DNA of 34,096 bases, from NCBI GenBank assembly GCA_947591155.1, contig CANQDA010000038.1, positions 1 to 34,096 of the forward strand. The letters are read 5' to 3'. Every line of letters starts with the position of its first letter. Position 1 is the stretch's first letter. A model generated the notes under the pieces. The model was given only the letters and a program-made list of their open reading frames with translations, made no database searches and had not been told where the DNA came from. Origin of the DNA: an uncultured Lachnospiraceae bacterium. GTDB lineage: Bacteria; Bacillota; Clostridia; Lachnospirales; Lachnospiraceae. Shown one piece after another: positions 1 to 8,561 of the stretch. Made by a program: the position numbers and the translations under genes.

Positions 1-11
1 TTTCCATTTTT

Positions 12-37
12 TGAAATAAAAAGGGAGCCATTGCTCC
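12..37 (-). terminator. Intrinsic terminator, leftward
   Basis: Read leftward, GGAGC (37-33), a 4-nt loop and GCTCC (28-24) form a hairpin followed by CTTTTTATTT, the form of a rho-independent terminator. It lies downstream of the 16-codon leftward ORF at 87-137 and just beyond a second AT-rich hairpin (38-58). It may instead be the transcription-blocking structure often found just inside insertion-sequence ends. Confidence 0.55.
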
Positions 38-72
38 ATAGATGAATTACTCATCTATTTTGCAACAGCCCC
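38..72 (-). mobile_element. Possible insertion-sequence end
   Basis: Leftward from 72 the sequence reads GGGGCTGTTGCAAAAT and is followed at once by a perfect 8-bp inverted repeat (ATAGATGA at 38-45, TCATCTAT at 51-58). GG(x)CTGTTGCAAA is a recurrent terminal motif of bacterial insertion sequences (IS26, for example, ends GGCACTGTTGCAAA). If this is an IS end, the element extends off the left edge. No transposase is visible, so this rests on the terminal motif only. Confidence 0.3.
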
Positions 73-86
73 TTTCTATTCCCTTT

Positions 87-137
87 TTACGCGGCAGGGC
101 TTAAGGCCGCAGGCTGATTACCGATTATCTGTGTCAT
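87..137 (-). CDS. 16-codon small ORF, unknown function
   Basis: An ATG at 137-135 is preceded by a strong GGGAGGGA ribosome-binding site (150-143) at good spacing and opens a 16-codon frame reading MTQIIGNQPAALSPAA, ending in TAA at 89-87. A possible extended -10 (TGATATATT, 192-184) lies upstream and terminator hairpins lie downstream, so this could be a complete miniature transcription unit. I do not recognise the peptide. It could be a leader peptide for something left of the window or a chance ORF behind a good Shine-Dalgarno site. Confidence 0.35.
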   Translation of the reverse strand: MTQIIGNQPAALSPAA

Positions 138-255
138 AGCTATCCCTCCCTTCTGTCACTATGTTTTTATCAGTAACGTTTCTAATATATCATATTGTAT
201 TAGTATTATTCATAAATTATTTATTAAAAATATTATGAAATTAATTTGGATTTTA

Positions 256-283
256 TTGACGAAGCAGCCCCGTATGTTATAAT
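256..283 (+). promoter_or_regulatory. SigA promoter with extended -10
   Basis: TTGACG (256-261), a 16-bp spacer and TATAAT (278-283) preceded by TG at 275-276 make a strong extended -10 promoter. Transcription would start near 290, giving a roughly 100-nt leader before the oxidoreductase gene at 389. Confidence 0.75.
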
Positions 284-388
284 TAAAATAAAGATACAGA
301 TATGAAAACTAAACGGTCTGGCAAATCAAAATGGCGGTTGTTGCCTGAAAGAATCCGCAAAATCAAATTTTGAGAAAGGGAAAGAGTT

Positions 389-1864
389 ATGAATATTCTT
401 GTTATCAACGGAAGTCCGAAAGGGAGCTACAGCATCACGCTGCAGACGGTACTGTATCTGGAAAAACAGTTTCCGCAGCACAAATTCACCGTCCTGCACG
501 CTGGGCAGCGCATCCGCGCTTACGTGAGGGATTTCTCCGCCGCGGCACAGGAGCTTGAGGCAGCGGATCTGATCCTGTTTTCCTATCCGGTCTACACATT
601 CATCGCGCCGAGCCAGCTCCAGCATTTTATCGCGCTGATAAAGGAGTCGGGCGCAGACCTGTCCGGAAAATTCGTGACGCAGATCACGACCTCCAAGCAT
701 TTCTACGACGTCACAGCGCACCGCTACATTCAGGACAACTGTCAGGATCTGGGAATGAAATTCATCCGCGGGCTGTCCGCCGACATGGACGATCTGTTGA
801 CGGAAAAAGGGCGGCGCGACGCGCGGAAATTCTTCGACTATGTGCTCTGGTGCATGAAACACGACAGCTACGAACCGCTGCCGAAACCGGGCGAACCAAC
901 CGCGCATATGCCAGTGCAGGTACCTGGCGGCAATGCTGCGGCCTCTGCTCCGGCATCTGCCAGCTCGTCAACAATATATTCCGAAGCTTCTGATGCAAAG
1001 ACCGAAAGCCCGTTTTCAACCGATCCGGCAGCTACAAAGAAAGCGGCAAAAACAAACGCCGCCCAACATACGAAACACAGCATACGCGGCAAGGACGTCG
1101 TCATCGTCACGGACTGCCGCCCGGAAGACACATAGCTGCAGAATATGATCGCGCGCTTTCAGGCCGTGCTGCCGCTTACCAGCCGCGTCGTCAACATCCG
1201 CGAGTATCCGTTTTCCGGCGGCTGCCTCGGCTGCTTCAACTGCGCGATCTCCGGAAAGTGCATCTACAAGGACAATTTCGATGAGTTCCTGCGCCGCGAC
1301 ATCCAGGGCGGGGCCGCGATCATCTACGCCTTCTCGATTCAAGACCACTCGATGGGTTGGATGTTCAAGCAATACGACGACCGCCAGTTCTGCAACGGCC
1401 ACCGCACCGTCACGATGGGCATGCCGATGGGTTATCTGATCAGCGGCGACTACAGCAAAGAATTCAACCTGCAGATGATAGTCGAGGGCCGCGCCGAGGT
1501 CGGCGGCAACTTCCTCGCGGGCGTGGCCACGGACGAGACCGACCCGGATCGCGCGATCAACCGCCTTGCGAAGACGCTCGTCTACGCGCTGCACCGTCGC
1601 TACAGCCAGCCGCAAAATTTCTACGGCGTGGGCGGCATGAAGATCTTCCGCGACCTGATCTACCTGATGCAGGGCATGATGAAGGCGGACCATGCCTTCT
1701 ACAAAGCGCACGGGCAATACGATTTCCCGCAGAAAAAGAAAGGCACTCTGCTGAAGATGTACCTTGTCGGTGCGCTGCTCTCCTCGCCTCAGATCAAATC
1801 GAAAATGGGAAACAAGATGAACGAAGGCATGATCGCCCCGTATAAGAAAGCGATTGAGAAGTAA
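389..1864 (+). pseudogene. Flavodoxin-like Fe-S NAD(P)H oxidoreductase, interrupted by TAG
   Basis: One continuous reading frame runs from ATG 389 (ribosome site GAAAGGG just upstream) to TAA 1862-1864 with a single interruption, TAG at 1133-1135 after residue 248. The first half has the flavodoxin-fold start MNILVINGSPKGSYS and the YPVY region expected to bind FMN. The second half has a four-cysteine cluster motif, GGCLGCFNCAISGKC, and a conserved C-terminal region. In homologues I know of, these halves form one protein of roughly 450-490 aa. A CAG to TAG change would explain the stop. A low-complexity Ala/Ser/Thr/Lys-rich stretch (residues ~175-235) lies just before it. Everything else looks intact, so the mutation is recent, is a sequencing error, or is read through. 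An ATG at 1145 could restart the second half, but no clear ribosome site precedes it. Confidence 0.8.
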
Positions 1865-1910
1865 GACGTCAGATCAAAATCCGTTTTGCTCCCCCCGTCT
1901 GTTATGGCAG

Positions 1911-1960
1911 AATAAAAAATGCACCCCTTATGCCTGCAAAAACCAAGGACATAAGGGGTG
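1911..1960 (-). terminator. Intrinsic terminator of clpB/DUF4250 unit
   Basis: Read leftward, CACCCCTTATG (1960-1950), a 17-nt loop and CATAAGGGGTG (1932-1922) form a perfect 11-bp stem followed by CATTTTTTATT. It lies about 90 bp after the DUF4250 stop codon. The rest of 1865-2052 holds no gene that I can support. Confidence 0.8.
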
Positions 1961-2052
1961 TAATCATTATAACAAATCGATTGTGCTATCCTGCACAATG
2001 TTTTCCCGCAAGTATTTCTCACAGCCTCAACAGCAAATGTTTCTGTCTGATC

Positions 2053-2229
2053 TCAGCAGAAACGATTCGCCTGCTCGTCGTACTCGTAATTCACCGCGCG
2101 CAGCTTTTCCTCCAGCTCCTCGCGCGGTACGCCAGCGCTCGCGCAGAAGTCGTCGAGCGTACCATAGTTGTCGCGCAGCTGCGTATTCACATAGCTCAGA
2201 AGCATGATCGGATCCTGTGGTAAATTCAT
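2053..2229 (-). CDS. DUF4250 domain protein
   Basis: This 58-aa protein begins MNLPQDPIMLLSYVNTQLRD and continues with a leucine/glutamate-rich helix ending near NYEYDEQANRFC. This matches what I know of DUF4250, a short clostridial family of unknown function. The start at 2229 is chosen because AAGGAGAAAG precedes it at proper spacing; the frame remains open further upstream without a better site. It lies 81 bp downstream of clpB in the same direction and before a shared terminator, so it is probably co-transcribed with clpB at least in part. Function unknown. Confidence 0.8.
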   Translation of the reverse strand: MNLPQDPIMLLSYVNTQLRDNYGTLDDFCASAGVPREELEEKLRAVNYEYDEQANRFC

Positions 2230-2310
2230 CGACTTTCTCCTTTTCATTAATTGCTTTGATGAAATGTTCTCAAAACATTGTCTGTTTGAGGACACTCCCT
2301 TGTCTTATAC

Positions 2311-4905
<2,595 letters not shown>

Positions 4906-4940
4906 AAAGCCACCTCCTCGTTTCCCCATGTTCCAATCGC

Positions 4941-4969
4941 ACTATAACACATATTGTTAGCACTGTCAA
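4941..4969 (-). promoter_or_regulatory. clpB SigA promoter
   Basis: Read leftward, TTGACA (4969-4964), a 17-bp spacer and TATAGT (4946-4941) form a near-consensus promoter. Transcription would begin around 4934, about 30 nt before the clpB start. The -35 box lies within the CIRCE dyad, so HrcA binding would block polymerase directly. Confidence 0.9.
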
Positions 4970-4983
4970 GAGGTGAGTGCTAA
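4957..4983. promoter_or_regulatory. CIRCE operator (HrcA site)
   Basis: TTAGCACTG, nine bases and GAGTGCTAA match the CIRCE consensus TTAGCACTC-N9-GAGTGCTAA with one mismatch (G for C at 4965). HrcA binding to CIRCE represses chaperone operons in Firmicutes. The mismatched base is also the first base pair of the -35 TTGACA on the opposite strand region, so the change may be a compromise between operator and promoter. Confidence 0.92.
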
Positions 4984-4993
4984 TTTATTTGTG

Positions 4994-5028
4994 AAAAATT
5001 TGTGAAGTCCCGAATTTACGGGCTTCAC
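4994..5028 (-). terminator. Hairpin with short U-run, leftward
   Basis: GTGAAG/CTTCAC (5002-5007 with 5023-5028) and CCCG/CGGG (5009-5012 with 5019-5022) form a 10-bp stem with one bulged T. Read leftward it is followed by AAATTTTTC. It would terminate transcripts from the hydrolase region before the clpB promoter. The interval 5029-5180 has a 9-bp direct repeat ACACCAATT (5071-5079 and 5082-5090) and no gene I can support. Confidence 0.5.
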
Positions 5029-5180
5029 AGCGTTTGCAGTTTTTCAATTTCCCCATTTTTTAGGTTTACTACACCAATTTTACACCAATTGCGCGTAAGC
5101 TACGGGCCATGCAGAGCAAGACCGAACGCCCGATGGGAGCCTGCTCACATAAGAGCGGCTTCGGGGATTCTTTGCCAGTA

Positions 5181-5321
5181 TTATCTTAGCACTTCCCATC
5201 TTGCGTTACGTTTTGATCCGATCCGTTGAATATATCCTTTTTCTTTCAATGAATCCAACGCTCGTTGCACAGTTCTGACTGTTTTCGATATTTTGTCGGC
5301 GATCTCATTTCTCGATGAATC
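5181..5321 (-). pseudogene. C-terminal remnant of AlbA-type HTH regulator
   Basis: About 46 codons encode a winged-helix tail: NEIADKISKTVRTVQRALDS followed by a KGYI...GSKRNARWEVL ending. This closely resembles the C-terminal DNA-binding domain of ATP-binding/AlbA_2 (Schlafen-like) transcriptional regulators, which are normally 400-500 aa. Nothing of the N-terminal AlbA_2 domain is present; upstream of about 5321 the same DNA is the 3' end of the hydrolase in another frame. The fragment therefore looks like debris left by insertion or deletion at this point. It has no start codon with a ribosome site of its own. Confidence 0.65.
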
Positions 5322-5940
5322 GATCAACCTTGAATATAAGCTTGTAAATGATGTCAGAAACAGCCTCCGGCGCAGATTTATTGACTTCATGTCCCGCGTT
5401 CGGAATGACGTGCAGCTCTGAATACGGCAATAAAGCTTTCAGTTGTCTGGATGCTTTCAGGTTTGCATTGTCTTTTTCGCCACAGACAATGCTTACCGGG
5501 CAAACTACTTCGCCCAGCTTATGGCTGAAATCCAACGAGCGCATGGAATGTGATAACTGAATCGTATCACGCTTTGACAGACCCATGCTGTCAAAGGATT
5601 TGCTTGGCATAAGGCGGAATATGAGATTTTGAAAATCGATCAGCAAAGTTGGAACTTTATATTGTGCACCGATCAAAACGAGGGCGGTTACTTTATCCGG
5701 ATGCCGGATCGTATAGTCGAACGCCAGAATTGCACCGAAAGAAAGCCCGCAGAGCACAAACGGCTCCATCGTATCTTCGTAGCTTTTTTCAAATCCTGCT
5801 AAAATATTCGGATACGTAATATCTCCTTTTGTCAGTGAAAAAAGCTCCGGGCAATCCACATCAGGCAGCAAAGTGGGGTCAATAACCGCCTGCCAATCTC
5901 GCGCTGTCTGCCCTAATCCGTGAAGGAAAACAACTTTCAA
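5305..5940 (-). CDS. Alpha/beta-fold hydrolase
   Basis: The protein has the alpha/beta hydrolase signature in order: oxyanion region FLHGLGQ near the start, nucleophile elbow CGLSFG, acid CGEKD and histidine PNAGHE, giving an intact Ser-Asp-His triad. Substrate is unknown. The frame is open to 6009 (TTG), but TTG at 5940 is preferred. GAGGGGAG (5955-5948) precedes it by 7 nt, and the likely promoter (-10 at 6003-5998) lies downstream of the 6009 codon, so that codon would not be in the mRNA. From 5940 the product is 211 aa, beginning directly with the first strand and HGLG loop. The last few codons read out of frame into the AlbA-type remnant, so the native C-terminus may have been replaced. 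The upstream DNA is one copy of a repeated promoter cassette. Confidence 0.8.
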   Translation of the reverse strand: MKVVFLHGLGQTARDWQAVIDPTLLPDVDCPELFSLTKGDITYPNILAGFEKSYEDTMEPFVLCGLSFGAILAFDYTIRHPDKVTALVLIGAQYKVPTLLIDFQNLIFRLMPSKSFDSMGLSKRDTIQLSHSMRSLDFSHKLGEVVCPVSIVCGEKDNANLKASRQLKALLPYSELHVIPNAGHEVNKSAPEAVSDIIYKLIFKVDRFIEK

Positions 5941-5971
5941 ACCTTTACTCCCCTCAGAAAATATATTTTTC

Positions 5972-6073
5972 CCGCAATAACCTTTGAGATTAGTGTTATT
6001 GTATCCCAAAACAGATATAGAAACAACTAATATTTCTACGTAATATATTGTGAAAAAAGCTCTGCAGTTACCG
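5972..6073. repeat. Promoter cassette, copy A
   Basis: This 102-bp block matches 8336-8436 in the same orientation with about 12 mismatches and one 1-base gap (about 87% identity by eye). The match begins at CCGCAATAACCT and ends at TTACCG. Each copy contains the same leftward -35/-10 pair and sits directly ahead of a leftward gene, here the hydrolase. Most differences are transitions. Confidence 0.85.
5998..6026 (-). promoter_or_regulatory. Leftward promoter in cassette A
   Basis: TTGTTT (6026-6021), a 17-bp spacer and TACAAT (6003-5998). Both hexamers and the spacing are kept in cassette B (8390-8362), which argues that they are functional. The start would be near 5990, about 50 nt before the TTG at 5940. 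Confidence 0.65.
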
Positions 6074-6081
6074 ATTTTATG

Positions 6082-6110
6082 TTGATTTGTGTCTGGAAAA
6101 CAGATAGAAT
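6082..6110 (+). promoter_or_regulatory. SigA promoter for the membrane-protein gene
   Basis: TTGATT (6082-6087), a 17-bp spacer and TAGAAT (6105-6110). The predicted start near 6117 leaves about 20 nt before the ATG at 6138. It is divergent from the cassette A promoter. Confidence 0.7.
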
Positions 6111-6137
6111 AGATTGTATGTGTTAAGGAGGCCGAAC

Positions 6138-6644
6138 ATGATAGTGGAAAGTGTATTTTTAATAATGGGGCTGGTTTTATTACTGGTGGGTGTCATTTTT
6201 GTTATTTGTTGGAGACATCTTGCCCGATATTCAGGAGAAACAACGGGAGTGATCATAGATATTACAAGCTCAGGAGCCTGGTATAATGACCGGGCGGAAA
6301 AAGAGGCCGCAATTTCCCAGGGAGATTGCAAGCTTCAGGTTCAAATGCATACGAATACCGGACGTTACGGCAATCATAGTAAAATGTATGCGCCTGTCTT
6401 TCAATATGCTGTGGATGGAAAGACATATTCCAGAGCCAGCGGGTTGTCCTACAACAAAGGACTTGCTCAAAAAAAGCTGGGGAAAACTGTGCCGGTATAT
6501 TACAATGTGAACAAACCCCAAAAGGCCTCCCTGTCAAATGGGAAAGGGTATAGGATGCTTGGGTTGGGCTTGTCCATAGGAGGTATCCTATTCTGTATAA
6601 TTGGTTTTGCGTTAATCATAGCTGATCACATATATCTGATCTAG
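6138..6644 (+). CDS. Small membrane protein, DUF3592-like
   Basis: A 168-aa protein has an N-terminal membrane helix (residues ~5-26, LIMGLVLLLVGVIFVICW), a central beta-rich domain with YAPVFQYAVDGKTY and VPVYYNVNKP, and a C-terminal helix (~140-162). This architecture and the PVFQY/VYYNP-type motifs fit DUF3592-like proteins, which have no established function. ATG 6138 is chosen because AAGGAGG (6125-6131) precedes it by 6 nt; an upstream TTG at 6114 overlaps the promoter. It stands alone with its own promoter. It separates cassette A from the hairpin at 6728, whereas copy B and its hairpin lie only 50 bp apart, so this gene may have entered a pre-existing arrangement. Confidence 0.75.
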   Translation: MIVESVFLIMGLVLLLVGVIFVICWRHLARYSGETTGVIIDITSSGAWYNDRAEKEAAISQGDCKLQVQMHTNTGRYGNHSKMYAPVFQYAVDGKTYSRASGLSYNKGLAQKKLGKTVPVYYNVNKPQKASLSNGKGYRMLGLGLSIGGILFCIIGFALIIADHIYLI

Positions 6645-6727
6645 TCAGTCGTTTTCTCATTTTTTAATTAAAATGGTCATGATACCTAAAGCAAGACGAT
6701 AAATGAGTAGATGAAAGACAAGTCAAC

Positions 6728-6766
6728 AATGCCGCAGAAGTCCCGGAAACCCGGCTCTGCGGCATT
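6728..6766. terminator. Terminator-like hairpin, copy 1
   Basis: AATGCCGCAGA (6728-6738) pairs perfectly with TCTGCGGCATT (6756-6766), and an inner CCGG/CCGG stem closes the loop. U-runs are weak on both sides. It lies between convergent genes (rightward end 6644, leftward end 6836), so it probably ends transcription in both directions. A near copy is at 8486-8523. Confidence 0.65.
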
Positions 6767-6835
6767 TGACAGCTCTCTTTCAAACTACCTTCCGTACATA
6801 CGGCGTCTTTTAAATGTCTCCGCCATTCTCCGACA

Positions 6836-7228
6836 TCAGAAACGGATGACCTCCGGCTCATGCGTAAAGGCGCTGATGGTCGCCGTGGCGTTCCTGAAAT
6901 AAAACACCTGCGTGTTGCCGTCGTCCGCGGCGTACATGTTCTGCAGCGACGGATAAGCGTCGAGCATAGACTGCCTTGCCACCACGCGATCGTCCTCGAT
7001 CAGCTCTCCCGCGACGCGGATCCACTCGCCGTTCTTGAACGCGCAGATCTCCGCCTTCGGATTCGCCATCAACTGTTTCGACACATCTTTTACCTTTCCG
7101 GTCTGAATGTAGAGCCTGCCCTCAAAGATATGCGCCGTACCGAACGGGCGCACTCTCGGCTGATCTCCATCCACCGTCGCCAAATAATATACCTCCGCAT
7201 CCTTCAAAAAATTAACCACTCGTTCCAT
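6836..7228 (-). CDS. Pyridoxamine 5'-phosphate oxidase-like flavoprotein
   Basis: The 130-aa protein has the split-barrel FMN-binding fold of the PNPOx-like family: FLKDAEVYYLATVDGDQPRV at the N-terminus, then RPFG, the RLYIQTGKVKDVSKQL strand-helix, and a C-terminal half typical of short single-domain members. Such proteins are usually FMN- or F420-type reductases of unknown substrate rather than PdxH, which is longer. AAGGAGGGA lies 5 nt before ATG 7228. The gene follows rhuM in the same direction, but it has its own likely promoter and a dyad just upstream (7258-7276), so it may be separately regulated. Confidence 0.85.
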   Translation of the reverse strand: MERVVNFLKDAEVYYLATVDGDQPRVRPFGTAHIFEGRLYIQTGKVKDVSKQLMANPKAEICAFKNGEWIRVAGELIEDDRVVARQSMLDAYPSLQNMYAADDGNTQVFYFRNATATISAFTHEPEVIRF

Positions 7229-7257
7229 ATGCGATCCCTCCTTGAAAGTTATTATTT

Positions 7258-7276
7258 CTGAACCAAGCTGGTTCAG
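7258..7276. promoter_or_regulatory. Operator-like palindrome
   Basis: CTGAACCA, AGC, TGGTTCAG is a perfect 8-bp inverted repeat lying between the candidate -10 (7283-7278) and the ribosome site of the flavoprotein gene. There is no U-run on the leftward side, so an operator covering the transcription start is more likely than a terminator. On the rightward strand TTTTATAC follows, but no rightward gene ends here. Confidence 0.5.
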
Positions 7277-7277
7277 T

Positions 7278-7307
7278 TTTATACTTTTCCATCTAGTTAT
7301 TCGCCAA
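7278..7307 (-). promoter_or_regulatory. Candidate promoter for the PNPOx-like gene
   Basis: TTGGCG (7307-7302), an 18-bp spacer and TATAAA (7283-7278), overlapping the end of rhuM. The spacing is slightly long and the hexamers are imperfect, so this is tentative. The adjacent palindrome supports local regulation. Confidence 0.4.
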
Positions 7308-8303
7308 CATCCGTTTTACTTCTCGGTCGAAATCTGAAGTAATCTCTTGCGTCTTATTAAACACATCATATTCAGCCTCTGCTTTAGCCTTGGCCTCTTT
7401 TCCGCTGATCTGACCCCTGTCAGGAAGAATATCATAGCGGCGAAAAGCGAGAAACTCATTGATACTGGCGGCAAATTCCTCCATAGTAAAAATATTCTCC
7501 CGTTCGATTAAATCTTCGATATAGTCAAAGTATCCTGTTACCGTCCGCTCTAATTGACGGATCTGCTTTTCATTCAAGTAATTTTTTGCAATCGAAACAT
7601 CAGATTTCAAGATGCGTCCCTCCGGAGCATATTTCCAAGTCGTAAGTCCCATATTTTCCTTATTGTGATCGGCATGGGTATAAACAATCTCCGCAGCAGT
7701 CTGCCCCGTTATAGCATAATGAAATTTATTCTGTACCATAGCATAAAACGCGTGGGTGATTTCCGCATCTTTGTCATAATCAATGCTACACTCCGCAAAG
7801 ATGTCTGTGACCTGCTGCCAAATACGGCGTTCACTGGCCCGGATAGAACGAACCCGTTCCAGCAATTCGCGAAAATAGTCCTTACCAAAAGCGGTCTTGC
7901 CCTGTTTCAGTCGCTCGTCATCCAGGGCAAATCCTTTTGTCATATACTCCTTTAAGACGCCCGTAGCCCAAATGCGGAAATGCGTTGCTCTGCGAGAATT
8001 GACCCGATAACCAACAGAAATAATAGCATCCAAGTTGTAAAAATTGGTTTCTCTTGTTTGGGTTTTACCCCCCATTGCTCCGTGCTGAGTGGTTGTTGCA
8101 ATTTTTGCAACAACCACTTTTTCTTCCAATTCGCCCTCAGAAAATATATTTTTCAGATGTCTGCTGATAGAGGACTTATCAACTGAAAATAATTCGGCCA
8201 TTGCATTTTGCGTCAGCCAAATCGTTTCATCTTTAATTACTGCGTTGACCGTAACATCTTCATCGGCTACCCGGTACATTAAAAACTCAAATTCCTGATT
8301 CAT
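7293..8303 (-). CDS. RhuM family protein
   Basis: The 336-aa product matches the RhuM (virulence_RhuM) family over its length. It has an N-terminal winged-helix-like segment (IWLTQNAMAELFSVDKSSIS followed by RHLKNIFSEGEL), the TNFYNLDAIISVGYRVNSRR motif, the FRIWATGVLKEY segment, and a C-terminal helical region with FHYAITGQTAAEIV. RhuM was first noted in a Salmonella pathogenicity island; its biochemical role is unknown, and family members are often found in accessory or mobile regions. ATG 8303 follows GAGGTGAGTAC. Cassette B lies immediately upstream and supplies the probable promoter. The gene is complete, although the surrounding 5-8.5 kb region looks rearranged. Confidence 0.9.
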   Translation of the reverse strand: MNQEFEFLMYRVADEDVTVNAVIKDETIWLTQNAMAELFSVDKSSISRHLKNIFSEGELEEKVVVAKIATTTQHGAMGGKTQTRETNFYNLDAIISVGYRVNSRRATHFRIWATGVLKEYMTKGFALDDERLKQGKTAFGKDYFRELLERVRSIRASERRIWQQVTDIFAECSIDYDKDAEITHAFYAMVQNKFHYAITGQTAAEIVYTHADHNKENMGLTTWKYAPEGRILKSDVSIAKNYLNEKQIRQLERTVTGYFDYIEDLIERENIFTMEEFAASINEFLAFRRYDILPDRGQISGKEAKAKAEAEYDVFNKTQEITSDFDREVKRMLANN

Positions 8304-8335
8304 GTACTCACCTCAATCTCTGTTTACTTTAACCT

Positions 8336-8436
8336 CCGCAATAACCTTCGAAATTAATGTTATTGTATTCCAAAACAGATATCAAAACAACTATTATTTC
8401 TATGCAATGCATTGTGAAAAAGCTCTGCAATTACCG
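8336..8436. repeat. Promoter cassette, copy B
   Basis: Second copy of the 102-bp block at 5972-6073, same orientation, about 12 mismatches and one gap. Here it precedes rhuM. The block ends 50 bp before the copy 2 hairpin at 8486. Confidence 0.85.
8362..8390 (-). promoter_or_regulatory. Leftward promoter in cassette B (rhuM)
   Basis: TTGTTT (8390-8385), 17 bp and TACAAT (8367-8362), identical in hexamers and spacing to the pair in cassette A. Transcription would start about 50 nt before the rhuM ATG. Confidence 0.65.
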
Positions 8437-8485
8437 CAAGGGCGGAAATAAAGGCTTTGAAACAGTCTCGTGACAGAAAAGCAAC

Positions 8486-8523
8486 AATGCCGCAGAAGTC
8501 CAAAAGCAGGGCCCTGCGGCATT
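8486..8523. terminator. Terminator-like hairpin, copy 2
   Basis: AATGCCGCAG (8486-8495) pairs with CTGCGGCATT (8514-8523). The arms and the adjoining AAGTCC are shared with the hairpin at 6728-6766. It lies about 40 bp after the stop codon of the leftward DUF4179 gene and probably terminates the sigma/anti-sigma transcript. Confidence 0.65.
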
Positions 8524-8561
8524 TGCTGACACAAGTTAAAACCATTGCAACTGATAAATCC

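Noticed and set aside
1133..1135. Pyrrolysine or other programmed readthrough at the amber codon
   Set aside because: No pyl genes or downstream readthrough element are visible, and the protein family does not use pyrrolysine; a point mutation or sequencing error is simpler.
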